Shown here piece after piece: positions 24,489 through 33,063 of a DNA stretch of 64,000 nt (position 1 is its first letter; every line of letters begins with the position of its first letter). The notes beneath the pieces are model-generated. The model was not told the DNA's origin, searched no databases, and saw only the letters and a program-made list of their open reading frames with translations. The stretch comes from Streptomyces griseoloalbus (GTDB lineage Bacteria > Actinomycetota > Actinomycetes > Streptomycetales > Streptomycetaceae): positions 195,839-259,838 of the forward strand of contig BMUD01000006.1 of assembly GCA_014650015.1 (NCBI GenBank). Direction: 5' to 3'. Position numbers and translations under genes: made by a program.

Positions 24489-26285
24489 TTGCGCGAGTTC
24501 AGCCTTCCGGCTTTGTACGAGGTCCCAGCGGACGGCAATCTGACCGACATCGTCCGCAGAAACGCCGCGCAGCACCCCGACGTCGCCGTCATCGCCCGCA
24601 AGGTCGGCGGCAGCTGGCAGGACGTGACGGCGACCACCTTCCTGGCGGAGGTGCGGGCGGCCGCCAAGGGCATGATCGCCGCGGGGGTGCAGCCCGGCGA
24701 CCGGGTCGGCCTGATGTCCCGCACCCGTTACGAGTGGACGCTGCTGGACTTCGCGATCTGGAGCGCCGGCGCGGTCACCGTGCCGGTGTACGAGACCAGT
24801 TCGCCGGAGCAGGTGGCGTGGATCCTCGGCGACTCCGGTGCCACGGCCTGCTTCGTGGAGCTCGAGACGCACGCCGCGACCGTGGAGTCGGTGCGCGACC
24901 GGCTGCCCGCGTTGAAGAACCTGTGGCGGATCGAGGCCGACGGCATCGAGGAGCTGGGCCGGCTCGGCCGGGACGTCGGCGACGAGACGGTCGAGGAGCG
25001 CAGCTCCTTCGCGAAGGCGGACGACGCGGCGACCATCGTCTACACCTCCGGTACGACGGGCCGCCCCAAGGGCTGTGTGCTCACGCACCGCAGTTTCTTC
25101 GCCGAGTGCGGCAACATCGTGGAGCGGCTGCGCCCGCTGTTCCGTACCGGCGAGTGCTCGGTGCTGCTGTTCCTGCCGCTGGCGCACGTCTTCGGGCGGC
25201 TGGTGCAGATCGCGCCCATGATGGCGCCGATCAAGCTGGGCTGCCTGCCCGACATCAAGAACCTCACGGACGAGCTGGCCTCCTTCCGGCCGACGCTGAT
25301 CCTGGGCGTGCCGCGGGTCTTCGAGAAGGTCTACAACTCGGCGCGGGCGAAGGCGCAGGCCGACGGCAAGGGGAAGATCTTCGACAAGGCGGCGGACACG
25401 GCGATCGCCTACAGCCGGTCGCTGGACACGCCGTCCGGGCCGTCGATCGGCCTGAGGATCAGGCACAGGGTGTTCGACAAGCTGGTCTACGGCAAGCTGC
25501 GCGCGGTACTGGGCGGGCGCGGTGAGTACGCCATCTCCGGCGGTGCCCCGCTGGGCGAGCGTCTGGGCCACTTCTTCCGCGGTATCGGCTTCAGCGTGCT
25601 GGAGGGCTACGGCCTGACCGAGTCCTGTGCGGCCACCGCGTTCAACCCGTGGGACCGGCAGAAGATCGGCACGGTCGGCCAGCCGCTGCCCGGCTCGGTG
25701 ATCCGCATAGCGGACGACGGTGAGGTGCTGCTGCACGGTGAGCACCTGTTCAAGGAGTACTGGAACAACCCGGGCGCGACCGCCGAGGCCCTGGCCGACG
25801 GCTGGTTCCACACCGGGGACATCGGCACCCTGGACGAGGACGGCTATCTGCGGATCACCGGCCGCAAGAAGGAGATCCTGGTGACGGCGGGCGGCAAGAA
25901 CGTCGCCCCGGCGGTGATCGAGGACCGTATCCGTGCGCACGCGCTGGTCGCGGAGTGCATGGTGGTGGGCGACGGGCGGCCGTTCGTGGGCGCGCTGGTC
26001 ACCATCGACGAGGAGTTCCTGGGCCGCTGGGCGGCCGAGCACGGCAAGCCGGCGGGTTCCACGGCGGCGTCGCTGAGCGAGGACGCGGACCTGCTCGCGG
26101 AGGTCCAGTCGGCGGTCGACGACGGCAACGCGGCGGTGTCGAAGGCGGAGTCCGTGCGCAAGTTCCGCATCCTGCCCGCGCAGTTCACCGAGGAGTCGGG
26201 GCATCTCACCCCGTCGCTGAAGCTGAAGCGGAGCGTGGTGGCGAAGGATTACGCGCACGAGATCGAGGCGATCTACGCGAAGTAG
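24489..26285 (+). CDS. fadD: Long-chain fatty-acid-CoA ligase
   Basis: This 598-residue AMP-forming ligase activates long-chain fatty acids as acyl-CoA via acyl-adenylate. Motifs: YTSGTTGRPKGCVLTHRS (P-loop, about 184-201), GYGLTESCAATAFN, GWFHTGDIGTLDEDGYLRIT and GRKKEILVTAGGKNVAP, ending with SLKLKRSVVAKDY. The start is TTG 24489, with AGGAG 8 nt upstream, giving the N-terminus LREFSLPALYEVP; longer forms lack such a site. Position matches M. tuberculosis fadD15 (Rv2187), next to the PimB homologue, so a role in lipid or glycolipid supply is likely. Confidence 0.94.
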   Translation: MREFSLPALYEVPADGNLTDIVRRNAAQHPDVAVIARKVGGSWQDVTATTFLAEVRAAAKGMIAAGVQPGDRVGLMSRTRYEWTLLDFAIWSAGAVTVPVYETSSPEQVAWILGDSGATACFVELETHAATVESVRDRLPALKNLWRIEADGIEELGRLGRDVGDETVEERSSFAKADDAATIVYTSGTTGRPKGCVLTHRSFFAECGNIVERLRPLFRTGECSVLLFLPLAHVFGRLVQIAPMMAPIKLGCLPDIKNLTDELASFRPTLILGVPRVFEKVYNSARAKAQADGKGKIFDKAADTAIAYSRSLDTPSGPSIGLRIRHRVFDKLVYGKLRAVLGGRGEYAISGGAPLGERLGHFFRGIGFSVLEGYGLTESCAATAFNPWDRQKIGTVGQPLPGSVIRIADDGEVLLHGEHLFKEYWNNPGATAEALADGWFHTGDIGTLDEDGYLRITGRKKEILVTAGGKNVAPAVIEDRIRAHALVAECMVVGDGRPFVGALVTIDEEFLGRWAAEHGKPAGSTAASLSEDADLLAEVQSAVDDGNAAVSKAESVRKFRILPAQFTEESGHLTPSLKLKRSVVAKDYAHEIEAIYAK

Positions 26286-26310
26286 GACGTCGGTGCCCAT
26301 GAGGGTGCCG

Positions 26311-26410
26311 GGGGCGCGCTGTGTCGGCGGCTTTCCGTCGTTCGTGGCTGGTCGCGCCCTCGCGGCGGAGCCGCATGATGTCGCGGCCCCGCTGCCGCTG
26401 AGGGGTTTGC
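26311..26410. repeat. Dispersed GC-rich palindromic intergenic element (copy 1)
   Basis: Between two convergent genes the sequence GTGGCTGGTCGCGCCC, then GGCGGAGCCGCATGATGTCG and CGGCCCCGCTGCCGCTGAGG, resembles the intergenic elements at 49075-49155, 53860-53915 and 55325-55430. These elements share a GTCGCG...GGTTCCCCGCGCCCC-like core and a GCGGC..GCCGC hairpin. They are typical of Streptomyces intergenic palindromes. Confidence 0.4.
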
Positions 26411-26426
26411 CGCCGAGGGTGTCGTC

Positions 26427-27569
26427 CTACAGCAGTCGCTTCAGGTGCTCCGCCAGCAGGTCCCAGCGCCACTTCTCCTCGACCCATGCGCGGCCCCGCT
26501 CGCCCATCCTGCGGCGCAGTTCCTCGTCGCCCAGAAGGGTGACGACGCGATCGGCGGTCTGGTCGGGGGAGTCGCCGCGGACGACCCAGCCGGTCTCCCC
26601 GTCGAGGACCGCGTCGGGGGCGCCGCCGGAGTCGCCGGCGACGACGGGCAGGCCGGTCGCGGAAGCCTCCAGGTAGACGATGCCGAGCCCCTCGACGTCC
26701 AGTCCCCCGCGCCGGGTGCGGCAGGGCATGGCGAAGACGTCCCCGGCGCCGTAGTGGGCGGGCAGCTCGGACCAGGGGACGGAGCCGGTGAAGCGCACGG
26801 AGGCGGCGACACCCGTGTCGCGCGCGAGGGCGCGCAGGTCCTTCTCGTAGGGGCCGCCGCCGACGATCAGCAGCACGGCGTCCGGCTCGGCCGCCAGGAT
26901 CGCGGGCATCGCCCGGATCAGGGTGTCCTGCCCCTTGCGGGGCACCAGCCGCGAGACGCACACGACCACCGGCCGGTCGGTCAGCCCGAGCCGTGCCCGG
27001 ACCTCGTCGCCGCCCGAGCCGGGGTGGAAGGTCTTCTCGTCGACCCCGGGCGGCAGTTGCACCATCCGCGAGGCAGCCTCGGGGGTGAGCGCGGCGGCGA
27101 TCCGGGAGCGGGTGTACTCGCCGAGGTGGGTGATCGTGTCGGTGGACTCGCCGATCCGGCGCAGCAGCTGCCGCGCGGCGGGCAGCTGGGCCCATCCGGC
27201 CTCGTGGCCGTGGGTGGTGGCCACGATCCGCTCGGCGCCCGCCCGGCGCAGCGCCGGTGCCATCAGCCCGAGCGGCGCCGCCGCCCCGAACCACACCGAG
27301 GTGCACCCGTGCTCGCGCAGCAGCCCGACGGCCCGCCGGGTGACCCCCGGCGTCGGCAGCAGCATCGTCGTGCGGTCGCGTACGACGGTGAAGGGCTGCT
27401 CGGCGTCGAAGGCGGCGGTCGCCTCGACGCCCTCCCGGGTGCGCTTCCAGGTGGAGGCGTAGACGACGAGCCGTTCCGGGTCCAGCCGCAGCGCCATGTT
27501 GTGCAGGAACGCCTGGATGCCGCCGGGCCGGGGCGGGAAGTCGTTGGTCACGATCAGGGTCTTGTGCAT
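26427..27569 (-). CDS. GT4 glycosyltransferase, PimB'-like mannosyltransferase
   Basis: This 380-residue GT-B glycosyltransferase has an N-terminal TLIVTNDFPPRPGGIQAFLH (nucleotide-free acceptor domain), VVCVSRLVPRKGQDTLIRAM (donor domain start), DVFAMPCRTRRG and the EX7E motif EGLGIVYLEA that binds GDP-sugar. It matches the group containing mycobacterial PimB' (Rv2188c), which adds a second mannose to phosphatidyl-inositol mannoside; the gene order with the FadD15-like ligase is the same. The ATG at 27569 has TAGGGT 8 nt upstream. Mannose specificity is inferred from homology. Confidence 0.88.
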   Translation of the reverse strand: MHKTLIVTNDFPPRPGGIQAFLHNMALRLDPERLVVYASTWKRTREGVEATAAFDAEQPFTVVRDRTTMLLPTPGVTRRAVGLLREHGCTSVWFGAAAPLGLMAPALRRAGAERIVATTHGHEAGWAQLPAARQLLRRIGESTDTITHLGEYTRSRIAAALTPEAASRMVQLPPGVDEKTFHPGSGGDEVRARLGLTDRPVVVCVSRLVPRKGQDTLIRAMPAILAAEPDAVLLIVGGGPYEKDLRALARDTGVAASVRFTGSVPWSELPAHYGAGDVFAMPCRTRRGGLDVEGLGIVYLEASATGLPVVAGDSGGAPDAVLDGETGWVVRGDSPDQTADRVVTLLGDEELRRRMGERGRAWVEEKWRWDLLAEHLKRLL

Positions 27570-27577
27570 CGCCGCCG

Positions 27578-27583
27578 ACCCTA
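27578..27583 (-). promoter_or_regulatory. -10 element of the leaderless GT4 gene (TAGGGT)
   Basis: TAGGGT on the minus strand lies 8 nt upstream of the ATG; no ribosome site is seen. Confidence 0.45.
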
Positions 27584-27689
27584 CCGAACGGGGTTCCACC
27601 GTTCGCCACGGCGGCGCTCTGTGGCACGTACACGGGGGTCCGCGCCATCATGGGCCCTCAGGACCGCACACCGGACGGACAGGAATCGC

Positions 27690-28922
27690 GTGAAGACGAC
27701 GGCCGCACGAGGGTCCCTCGCATGGCTCCTGGGCATCTGGGCAGTGACGAGAACGGCCCTGCTGCTGTGCGTCCTCAAGGTGATCGTCTTCCCCGGCCCG
27801 GACGTCACCAGCGATGTGTCGGTGATCTACCGGGGCTGGTACGACGTCCTGCGCGCCGGAACGTTCCCGCTGGACGACGTCACCTGGCAGTACCCGCCCG
27901 CAGCGGCCCTGGCGATCCTCTCCCCCGGCCTGCTGCCCTTCCTGCAGTACGCCACCGCGTTCTTCGTCCTGGCCCTCGTCGCCGACCTGGTCACGCTGGC
28001 CCTGCTGCTGTACGCGGGCCGTGGCCCCGCCCGGACGTGGGGCGGGGCCCTGGTGTGGGTGGCGGGCGTGCCACTGCTCGGGCCGACGGTGTACGCGCGC
28101 TACGACGTGATGGTGACCGCGGTGGCGGTGGCCGCGCTGCTGGCCGCCGCCCGGTACCCCCGGCTGATGGGCGCGCTGGCCGGCTTCGGGGCGCTGCTGA
28201 AGGTGTGGCCGGCCCTGCTGCTCCTCGCGGTGCGCCGGCGCGGTGCGTGGGTGTCGGCGGCGGTGACCGGCGTCGCCGTGGCCGCCGTGTTCACCGTGCT
28301 CATGCCGGGGGCGTTCGCGTTCCTCACCTTCCAGCGGGACCGGGGCACGGAGATCGAGTCGCTGGGGTCCCTCGTCTTCCATGTGGCCCGGCATCACGGC
28401 TGGGAGGGTGAGGTGCTGCTCAACTACGGCTCGGTGGAGTTCCTCGGGCCGTACGTGACCTGGGTGAGCACGGGCGCGCTGGTGCTGGCCGGGGTGGCGC
28501 TGGCCTGGCTGGTGCTGTGGCGGCTGCTGGCCACCCGTTTCGAGGCGCACACCGTCGCCGACGCCGCGTTCGTGGCGGTGCTGCTGTTCACCACCACCAG
28601 CCGGGTGATCAGCCCCCAGTACATGGTGTGGCTGGTCGGGCTGGGCGCGGTCTGCCGCTGTTTCCGCGGCAGCCGGATGCGGCTGCCGGTCGCGCTGGTG
28701 CTGGCGGCGTCGTTCGTGACGGTGCTGGAGTTCCCGCTCTGGTTCGCCCATGTCGTGGCCGGCGACCCGCTGGGCATCGGCCTGCTGGTGCTCCGCAACG
28801 GGCTGCTGGTGGCGGCGTCGCTCCTCGCGGCCCGCAGGCTGTGGTGCGCCACGGTCCCGCTTCCGGCCCCGCTCCCCCGACAGCCGACCGCCCGCTCCAG
28901 CGAGGCCCCGGTCGCACCCTGA
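27690..28922 (+). CDS. GT87-family membrane glycosyltransferase
   Basis: This 410-residue integral membrane protein has about 10 helices and the GT-C/GT87 layout. A first helix (AWLLGIWAVTRTALLLCVLK) is followed by an outward loop with the acidic residues VTSDVSVIYRGWYDVL, and later YPRLMGALAGFGALLKVWP and SRVISPQYMVWL. GT87 members transfer mannose from polyprenol-phosphate mannose to glycolipids or glycans. M. tuberculosis Rv2181 is the positional homologue. Start GTG 27690 has AGGA 5 nt upstream. It is divergent from the GT4 gene, as expected for a glycolipid gene pair. The C-terminal 25 residues are Pro/Ala-rich. Confidence 0.87.
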   Translation: MKTTAARGSLAWLLGIWAVTRTALLLCVLKVIVFPGPDVTSDVSVIYRGWYDVLRAGTFPLDDVTWQYPPAAALAILSPGLLPFLQYATAFFVLALVADLVTLALLLYAGRGPARTWGGALVWVAGVPLLGPTVYARYDVMVTAVAVAALLAAARYPRLMGALAGFGALLKVWPALLLLAVRRRGAWVSAAVTGVAVAAVFTVLMPGAFAFLTFQRDRGTEIESLGSLVFHVARHHGWEGEVLLNYGSVEFLGPYVTWVSTGALVLAGVALAWLVLWRLLATRFEAHTVADAAFVAVLLFTTTSRVISPQYMVWLVGLGAVCRCFRGSRMRLPVALVLAASFVTVLEFPLWFAHVVAGDPLGIGLLVLRNGLLVAASLLAARRLWCATVPLPAPLPRQPTARSSEAPVAP

Positions 28923-28955
28923 TCCCGCGCCACCGGAATCCGGCCCCGCGCCGCC

Positions 28956-29020
28956 CTGACGAGCGCCTGCGCACGACCGGACGAGCGCAGGCGTACGGCC
29001 CGGACGAGCGCCTGCGCACG
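28956..29020. repeat. Imperfect repeats and hairpin downstream of the GT87 gene
   Basis: The motif GGACGAGCGC followed by CTGCGC or its inversion CAGGCG occurs three times (about 28957, 28979 and 29002). The first two form a 9-bp inverted repeat (CGCCTGCGC with GCGCAGGCG) that may terminate the GT87 transcript. Together with the tandem repeat at 29235-29306 it makes up most of the recognisable structure in the 382-bp gap; I see no gene there. Confidence 0.5.
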
Positions 29021-29234
29021 GCCCACCGGTCCCGGCGCGGCCGAACCGGCACCCCCCGACCGTCGCACGCCGCCCCTGCGCCGCGCGCATCCGTCGCGGC
29101 CCCCACGAACCCCGGCCCGCCCTGCCCCGGCCGCCCCCGGACTCGCGCCCGCCCAGAGCCCACCGGGCAGGCCGAGCCGGTCGGCGTACGTCCGAGCGGT
29201 GGCGGGCGCCGCGTCGATGCCGCCGGGTCCGTCC

Positions 29235-29306
29235 GCGGGGCCGAGTCCGTCAAGGCCGCCCGCGAGGCCGAGTCCGTCGAGGCCGCCCGCGAGGCCGGGT
29301 CCGTTC
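29235..29306. repeat. 27-bp tandem repeat, 2.7 copies
   Basis: A 27-bp unit beginning GGGGCCGAGTCCGTC (29235-29261) repeats with two changes at 29262-29288, then partly at 29289-29306. It abuts the stop codon of the lipoprotein gene on the minus strand. Confidence 0.65.
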
Positions 29307-30495
29307 AGCCCAGCCGGTCCACCACGTACTGCCGCCACTGTGCCGTGAACTCCTGCGGGGTGATGCCGAGGACGCGGTGCATGGCGTCCTCGACCGCGCC
29401 GTCGCGCCCCTGATGCGCGCCCACCGCGCGGTAGAACGCGCCGAGGCGTTCCTCGCCCCAGCGGTCGGCGATCAGGCGGCAGGCCATCCAGCCGCCCTCG
29501 TAGGCCCGGGCGAGGCGGTCGGCGTCGCCGGAGAAGCCGAAGTCCTCGTCGTCCGGCAGTGCGTCCGGTACCTCGCCGCGGCCCACCGCGGAGGCGAGCT
29601 CCGGCGCGGCCTCGTCGGGGGTGCGGTCGCCGCCGCGGTAGCCGACCCAGTCGGCGAAGCCCTCGGAGAGCCACAGCGGGGTCGCTGCGGAGGTGTGGGC
29701 GCGGGTGGCGACATGGGTGGTCTCGTGGGTGAGGACGACCTGCCGGCCCGAGTCGCCGAGCAGTCCGAAGGCGTCCGGGTTGACGATGACCCGGTCCGCC
29801 GGCGCCCGCACTTGGGGACCGGTCGCGCCGGTGGTGACCGCCGCGATGCCCCGGTAGGAGGAGGCGGGCGAGGCCAGCAGGCCCGCCATGCCCTCCAGCG
29901 ACTCCGGCACCAGGACGACGACCCGGCGGGACCACCGCGGGCCCCAGGCGTCGGACACGGCGGGCACCGCGCGGTCCGCCAGCTCGGCGTAGTCACGCAG
30001 TTCCGCCCCGGTCCGTCCGACGCCCAGCACCAGGCTGTGCTCGCCCTGGACGGCCCGTGCGGTGCCCTGGTCCCACAGCTGCTGGCCGGACTTCCTCGCG
30101 GGGCGGTCGGAGTCGACGGACCAGTGGCCGTCCCGGTCCCGGCTCAGGCGCAGGGAGCGGGCGGTGGTGACCGGGGACCGGTCGTAGCCCTCGACGCGGT
30201 AGCTCAGGTCGGCGGAGGCGGTGGCGGTGTCACCGGTGCGGTCGAGGGCGGTGACCCGGTAGGACCAGTCCGCGAGCGGTACCGCGCGCAGGTTGCCGAA
30301 CCCGGCCCGGGTGCCGGTGCGGGCGTAGGCGGCGGCGTCCTGCTCGAGGACGGCCCGAGCGCGCCGGTCGAGGAGCGACTGCACCTGCGCGCGGGCGCCG
30401 TCGACGGCCGTTCCCCCGCCGCACGCGACCAGGGAGACGAGCAGCAGACACAGCGCCACCACCGACGCCCCCGACACCCGCCTTCGACCAGCCAC
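29305..30495 (-). CDS. Secreted lipoprotein zinc metalloprotease (peptidase MA-like)
   Basis: This 396-residue protein has a lipoprotein signal ending in the lipobox LLLVSLVACGGG (Cys about 25). Its C-terminal half has the gluzincin signature LTHETTHVATRA (HExxH) followed 19 residues later by LWLSEGFADWVGY, supplying the third zinc ligand Glu. Between them and after are helices typical of the peptidase MA superfamily, including WMACRLIADRWGEERL. It is probably an exported peptidase or chaperone-like protease at the outer membrane face. GTG 30495 is 7 nt after TACCCT, so it is leaderless. Substrate unknown. Confidence 0.85.
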   Translation of the reverse strand: MAGRRRVSGASVVALCLLLVSLVACGGGTAVDGARAQVQSLLDRRARAVLEQDAAAYARTGTRAGFGNLRAVPLADWSYRVTALDRTGDTATASADLSYRVEGYDRSPVTTARSLRLSRDRDGHWSVDSDRPARKSGQQLWDQGTARAVQGEHSLVLGVGRTGAELRDYAELADRAVPAVSDAWGPRWSRRVVVLVPESLEGMAGLLASPASSYRGIAAVTTGATGPQVRAPADRVIVNPDAFGLLGDSGRQVVLTHETTHVATRAHTSAATPLWLSEGFADWVGYRGGDRTPDEAAPELASAVGRGEVPDALPDDEDFGFSGDADRLARAYEGGWMACRLIADRWGEERLGAFYRAVGAHQGRDGAVEDAMHRVLGITPQEFTAQWRQYVVDRLG

Positions 30496-30502
30496 CTGTC
30501 CG

Positions 30503-30508
30503 AGGGTA
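30503..30508 (-). promoter_or_regulatory. -10 element of the leaderless metalloprotease gene (TACCCT)
   Basis: TACCCT on the minus strand lies 7 nt upstream of GTG 30495, within the 33-bp gap behind the NlpC/P60 gene. Confidence 0.4.
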
Positions 30509-30528
30509 CGGGCGCCGGGCCGTGACGG

Positions 30529-31542
30529 TCAGACCCTGGTGACCGACGAGACGGGCATCATCCCGACCGGGTCGTAGCGCACGGGGGCACCGGGGTAGGG
30601 CGCGTGGATCACCTGGCCGTTGCCCGCGTACATCCCGACATGGCCGGCGTCGGAGCGGTAGACGACGAGATCGCCGGGCCGCGCCTCGGAGAGCGGGACC
30701 TGCCGGCCGGCGTACCGCTGGGCCTGCGAGGTGCGCGGCAGGGACACCCCGGCCTGCGCGTACGACCACTGGATCAGTCCGGAGCAGTCGAAGCCGGCGG
30801 GGCCGTTGGCGCCCCAGACGTAGGGCTTGCCGAGGGCGGCGCGGGCGGCGGCCAGGGCGGCGGCGGCGCGTGCCGAGGCGGGGGTGCCGCCGGGGCCGAG
30901 CAGGTCCGCGCGTGCGGAGCGGGTGGCGCGGTCCCAGGTGGCGCGTTCGCCGGCCGGGAGGGAGTTGAGCAGTCGGCGGGCCTCGGCGAGCTTGCGTTCC
31001 ACGGTCCGCTTGTGGGCGGCGACGGCCCTGCGGCTCTTCTCCAGCGCGCCGAGCTTGCCGGCCGCCTCCGCGCGGTCCTGCGCGAGGGAGCGCAGGGCGC
31101 CCCGGAGTCTCTTCAGCTCACCGGCCTGGTGGACGGTGATCCGGTCGAGGACGGAGGCCTTCGCGAGGTAGTCCTCCGGGTCGTCGGCGAAGAGCAGGGC
31201 GAGGGAGGGGTCGAAGCCGCCGGAGCGGTACTGGGCGCCGGCGAGCGAGCCCAGCGACTCCCGCACGGTGTTGACGCGTTCCTGCCGCCGGGCGATCTTG
31301 TCCTGTGCGGTGGCGATCTCCCGGCGCAGGCCGTCGCAGCGCTCGTCGGCCTCGTTGTACGCCTCGGTCGCCTTCTCCGCCTCCCGGTAGAGGCGGTCCA
31401 CCTCGGCACGGGTGTCGTCGAACGGCGTGGCCGCGGCCGGTACCGCGCCGAGGGCGGTGGCCGCTGCGGACAGCAGACCGAGGGCGACGACGGCACCCCG
31501 GTCGGATCCGGAGGACGGTGCGATACGGCGATGGGACCCCAC
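30529..31542 (-). CDS. Secreted NlpC/P60 peptidoglycan hydrolase (RipC-like)
   Basis: This 337-residue secreted protein has a signal peptide (AVVALGLLSAAATALGAVPA), a long coiled coil (about 40-190) with RREIATAQDKIARRQERVNT, and a C-terminal NlpC/P60 domain. That domain shows the catalytic Cys in GPAGFDCSGLIQWSYAQ, His in SDAGHVGMYAGNGQVIHAP and LSEARPGDLVVY. It probably cleaves D-Glu-diaminopimelate links in peptidoglycan. The start GTG 31542 has GGAG about 11 nt upstream. It is a paralogue of the next upstream gene and shares its architecture, suggesting tandem duplication. Confidence 0.93.
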   Translation of the reverse strand: MGSHRRIAPSSGSDRGAVVALGLLSAAATALGAVPAAATPFDDTRAEVDRLYREAEKATEAYNEADERCDGLRREIATAQDKIARRQERVNTVRESLGSLAGAQYRSGGFDPSLALLFADDPEDYLAKASVLDRITVHQAGELKRLRGALRSLAQDRAEAAGKLGALEKSRRAVAAHKRTVERKLAEARRLLNSLPAGERATWDRATRSARADLLGPGGTPASARAAAALAAARAALGKPYVWGANGPAGFDCSGLIQWSYAQAGVSLPRTSQAQRYAGRQVPLSEARPGDLVVYRSDAGHVGMYAGNGQVIHAPYPGAPVRYDPVGMMPVSSVTRV

Positions 31543-31642
31543 GGGAAGCCGTGCTCCTTCCGCTGACGGACAGGGAAACGCGGCAGACAGTAGCCCCCAC
31601 GGCGGCGGCCGGACCAAACGGCCGCGGCGGCCGCACACGGTG

Positions 31643-31678
31643 ACGCCCCGCCTCTGACGCAGGTCACAGGCGGGGCGT
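31643..31678 (-). terminator. Hairpin between the two NlpC/P60 genes
   Basis: An 11-bp stem (31643-31653 with 31668-31678, 14-nt loop) lies 70 bp beyond the upstream NlpC/P60 gene, so the two paralogues may be separately transcribed. Confidence 0.65.
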
Positions 31679-31748
31679 GGGGCCGGACGGGGCCGGTGCG
31701 AATCCCCCGAACGGCGGCACCGGGTCCGGTGCGGGGGCCGGGGAGGAG

Positions 31749-32789
31749 CTAGACGCGGACGCCGAACATGAACGGGCCGCCGATGGTGTTCATCGACTCG
31801 TAGCGCACGACGGTGCCGGTGCGCGGGGCGTGGATGATCTGGCCGTTGCCCGCGTAGAGGCCCACGTGGTGCAGGTCGTTGAAGAAGAAGACCAGGTCGC
31901 CGACCTTGAGCTGGCTCACCGAGTAGATCCTGGTGCCGGCGCCGGTCTGGGCCTCGGACGTGCGCGGGATGGCGACGCCGGCCTGGGCGTACGCCCACTG
32001 GGTCAGGCCCGAGCAGTCGTAGGAGGACGGGCCGGTGGCGCCGTAGACGTAGGGGGAACCGAGCTTGCTCTGGGCGGCGGCGTAGGCCGCGGCGGCGCGT
32101 CCGGAGCCGGCCGGGACGTTGGTGGTGAGGGCGTCGCGCTCGCTGGTGCGGGTGGCGCGGTTCTGCTCCTCGGCGAGCTGGGCCTTCTCCGCGGCGGTCA
32201 GGCTGTTGAGCAGCTTCTGCGCGGAGGCGAGCTTGGCCTGGACTTCCTTCTTCTTGTTGCCCAGTTCGGTGCGGGTGGAGGCGAGGTCCTCGAGCTTCTC
32301 GGACGCCTCGGAGCGCTGCTGGGCGAGTTCGCGCTGCTTCTCCTGGATCTTCTTCAGCGCGTCGACCTGCTGGGTGCTCAGCTGGTCGAGGGTGGACGCC
32401 TTGTCGAGGTAGTCGTCCGGGTCCGAGGAGAGGAAGAGCTGGACGGAGGGGTCGATGCCGCCGCTGCGGTACTGGGCGCTGGCCATCGAACCGAGGCCGT
32501 CGCGCAGCTCGTTGAGCTCCTGCTGGCCGCGGGCGACGTTGTCCTGGATGGTGGAGATCTCCTTCTGGAGCTTCTCCTGCTTCTCCTTGGCCCCGTTGTA
32601 CTTCTCGGTGGCCTGCTCCGCCTGCTCGTAGAGCTTGTCGACCTTGGCCTTGACCTCGTCCTTGCTCGGCTTCTCGCTGGGAGCGGCGTTGGCGGCCTGC
32701 GAGCTCATGACTACGGCAGCTGCGGCAGCGGTGGTGAGCACGGTCACACGTGCGCGGCTCGGCTGCTTGGGACGACGGTGGGACGCCAC
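31749..32789 (-). CDS. Secreted NlpC/P60 peptidoglycan hydrolase (RipC-like, second copy)
   Basis: This 346-residue paralogue has a signal peptide (VTVLTTAAAAAVVMSSQAAN), a long coiled coil (about 40-210, KEKQEKLQKEISTIQDNVA) and a terminal NlpC/P60 domain. The domain has Cys in SSYDCSGLTQWAYAQAGV, His in HHVGLYAGNGQIIHAP and DLVFFFNDL. It should be exported and hydrolyse stem-peptide cross-links. The coiled coil may gate the enzyme, as in RipA/RipC. Start GTG 32789 is preceded by AGAAGGAG. M. tuberculosis has the RipC gene (Rv2190c) in the corresponding place. Confidence 0.94.
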   Translation of the reverse strand: MASHRRPKQPSRARVTVLTTAAAAAVVMSSQAANAAPSEKPSKDEVKAKVDKLYEQAEQATEKYNGAKEKQEKLQKEISTIQDNVARGQQELNELRDGLGSMASAQYRSGGIDPSVQLFLSSDPDDYLDKASTLDQLSTQQVDALKKIQEKQRELAQQRSEASEKLEDLASTRTELGNKKKEVQAKLASAQKLLNSLTAAEKAQLAEEQNRATRTSERDALTTNVPAGSGRAAAAYAAAQSKLGSPYVYGATGPSSYDCSGLTQWAYAQAGVAIPRTSEAQTGAGTRIYSVSQLKVGDLVFFFNDLHHVGLYAGNGQIIHAPRTGTVVRYESMNTIGGPFMFGVRV

Positions 32790-33038
32790 GGAGACGAGCT
32801 CCTTCTCGAGAGTGATCGCGCGGTCGCGGGTTCGAAGGCAGACCCTAGTGATTCTCTTGTGATCAGTTCAAATCCCTGGGCACAAAATCTCCGTTACAGC
32901 GCGTGTATTTGGTCTCAACTCACCTGCAGTGATGCTTCCTTGACGCTACGTTGCGTGACGGAACCGTCAATTCGGGCATAGATCACGTACGTTGCAGGGG
33001 GGATGGAAGTCAATCAGGTGCCATGAAAGCGGTGTGAA

Positions 33039-33063
33039 GAGAGCGGTGGGACGAACCGCTCTC
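33039..33063 (-). terminator. Terminator of the NYN-domain gene
   Basis: A 9-bp perfect stem (33039-33047 with 33055-33063, 7-nt loop) overlaps the stop codon of the minus-strand NYN gene. Confidence 0.6.

Noticed and set aside
32790-33040. c-di-AMP (ydaO) riboswitch upstream of the NlpC/P60 gene
   Set aside because: Wall hydrolase genes in Streptomyces can have such a switch, but the expected GGAGGAACC-type core is absent here.
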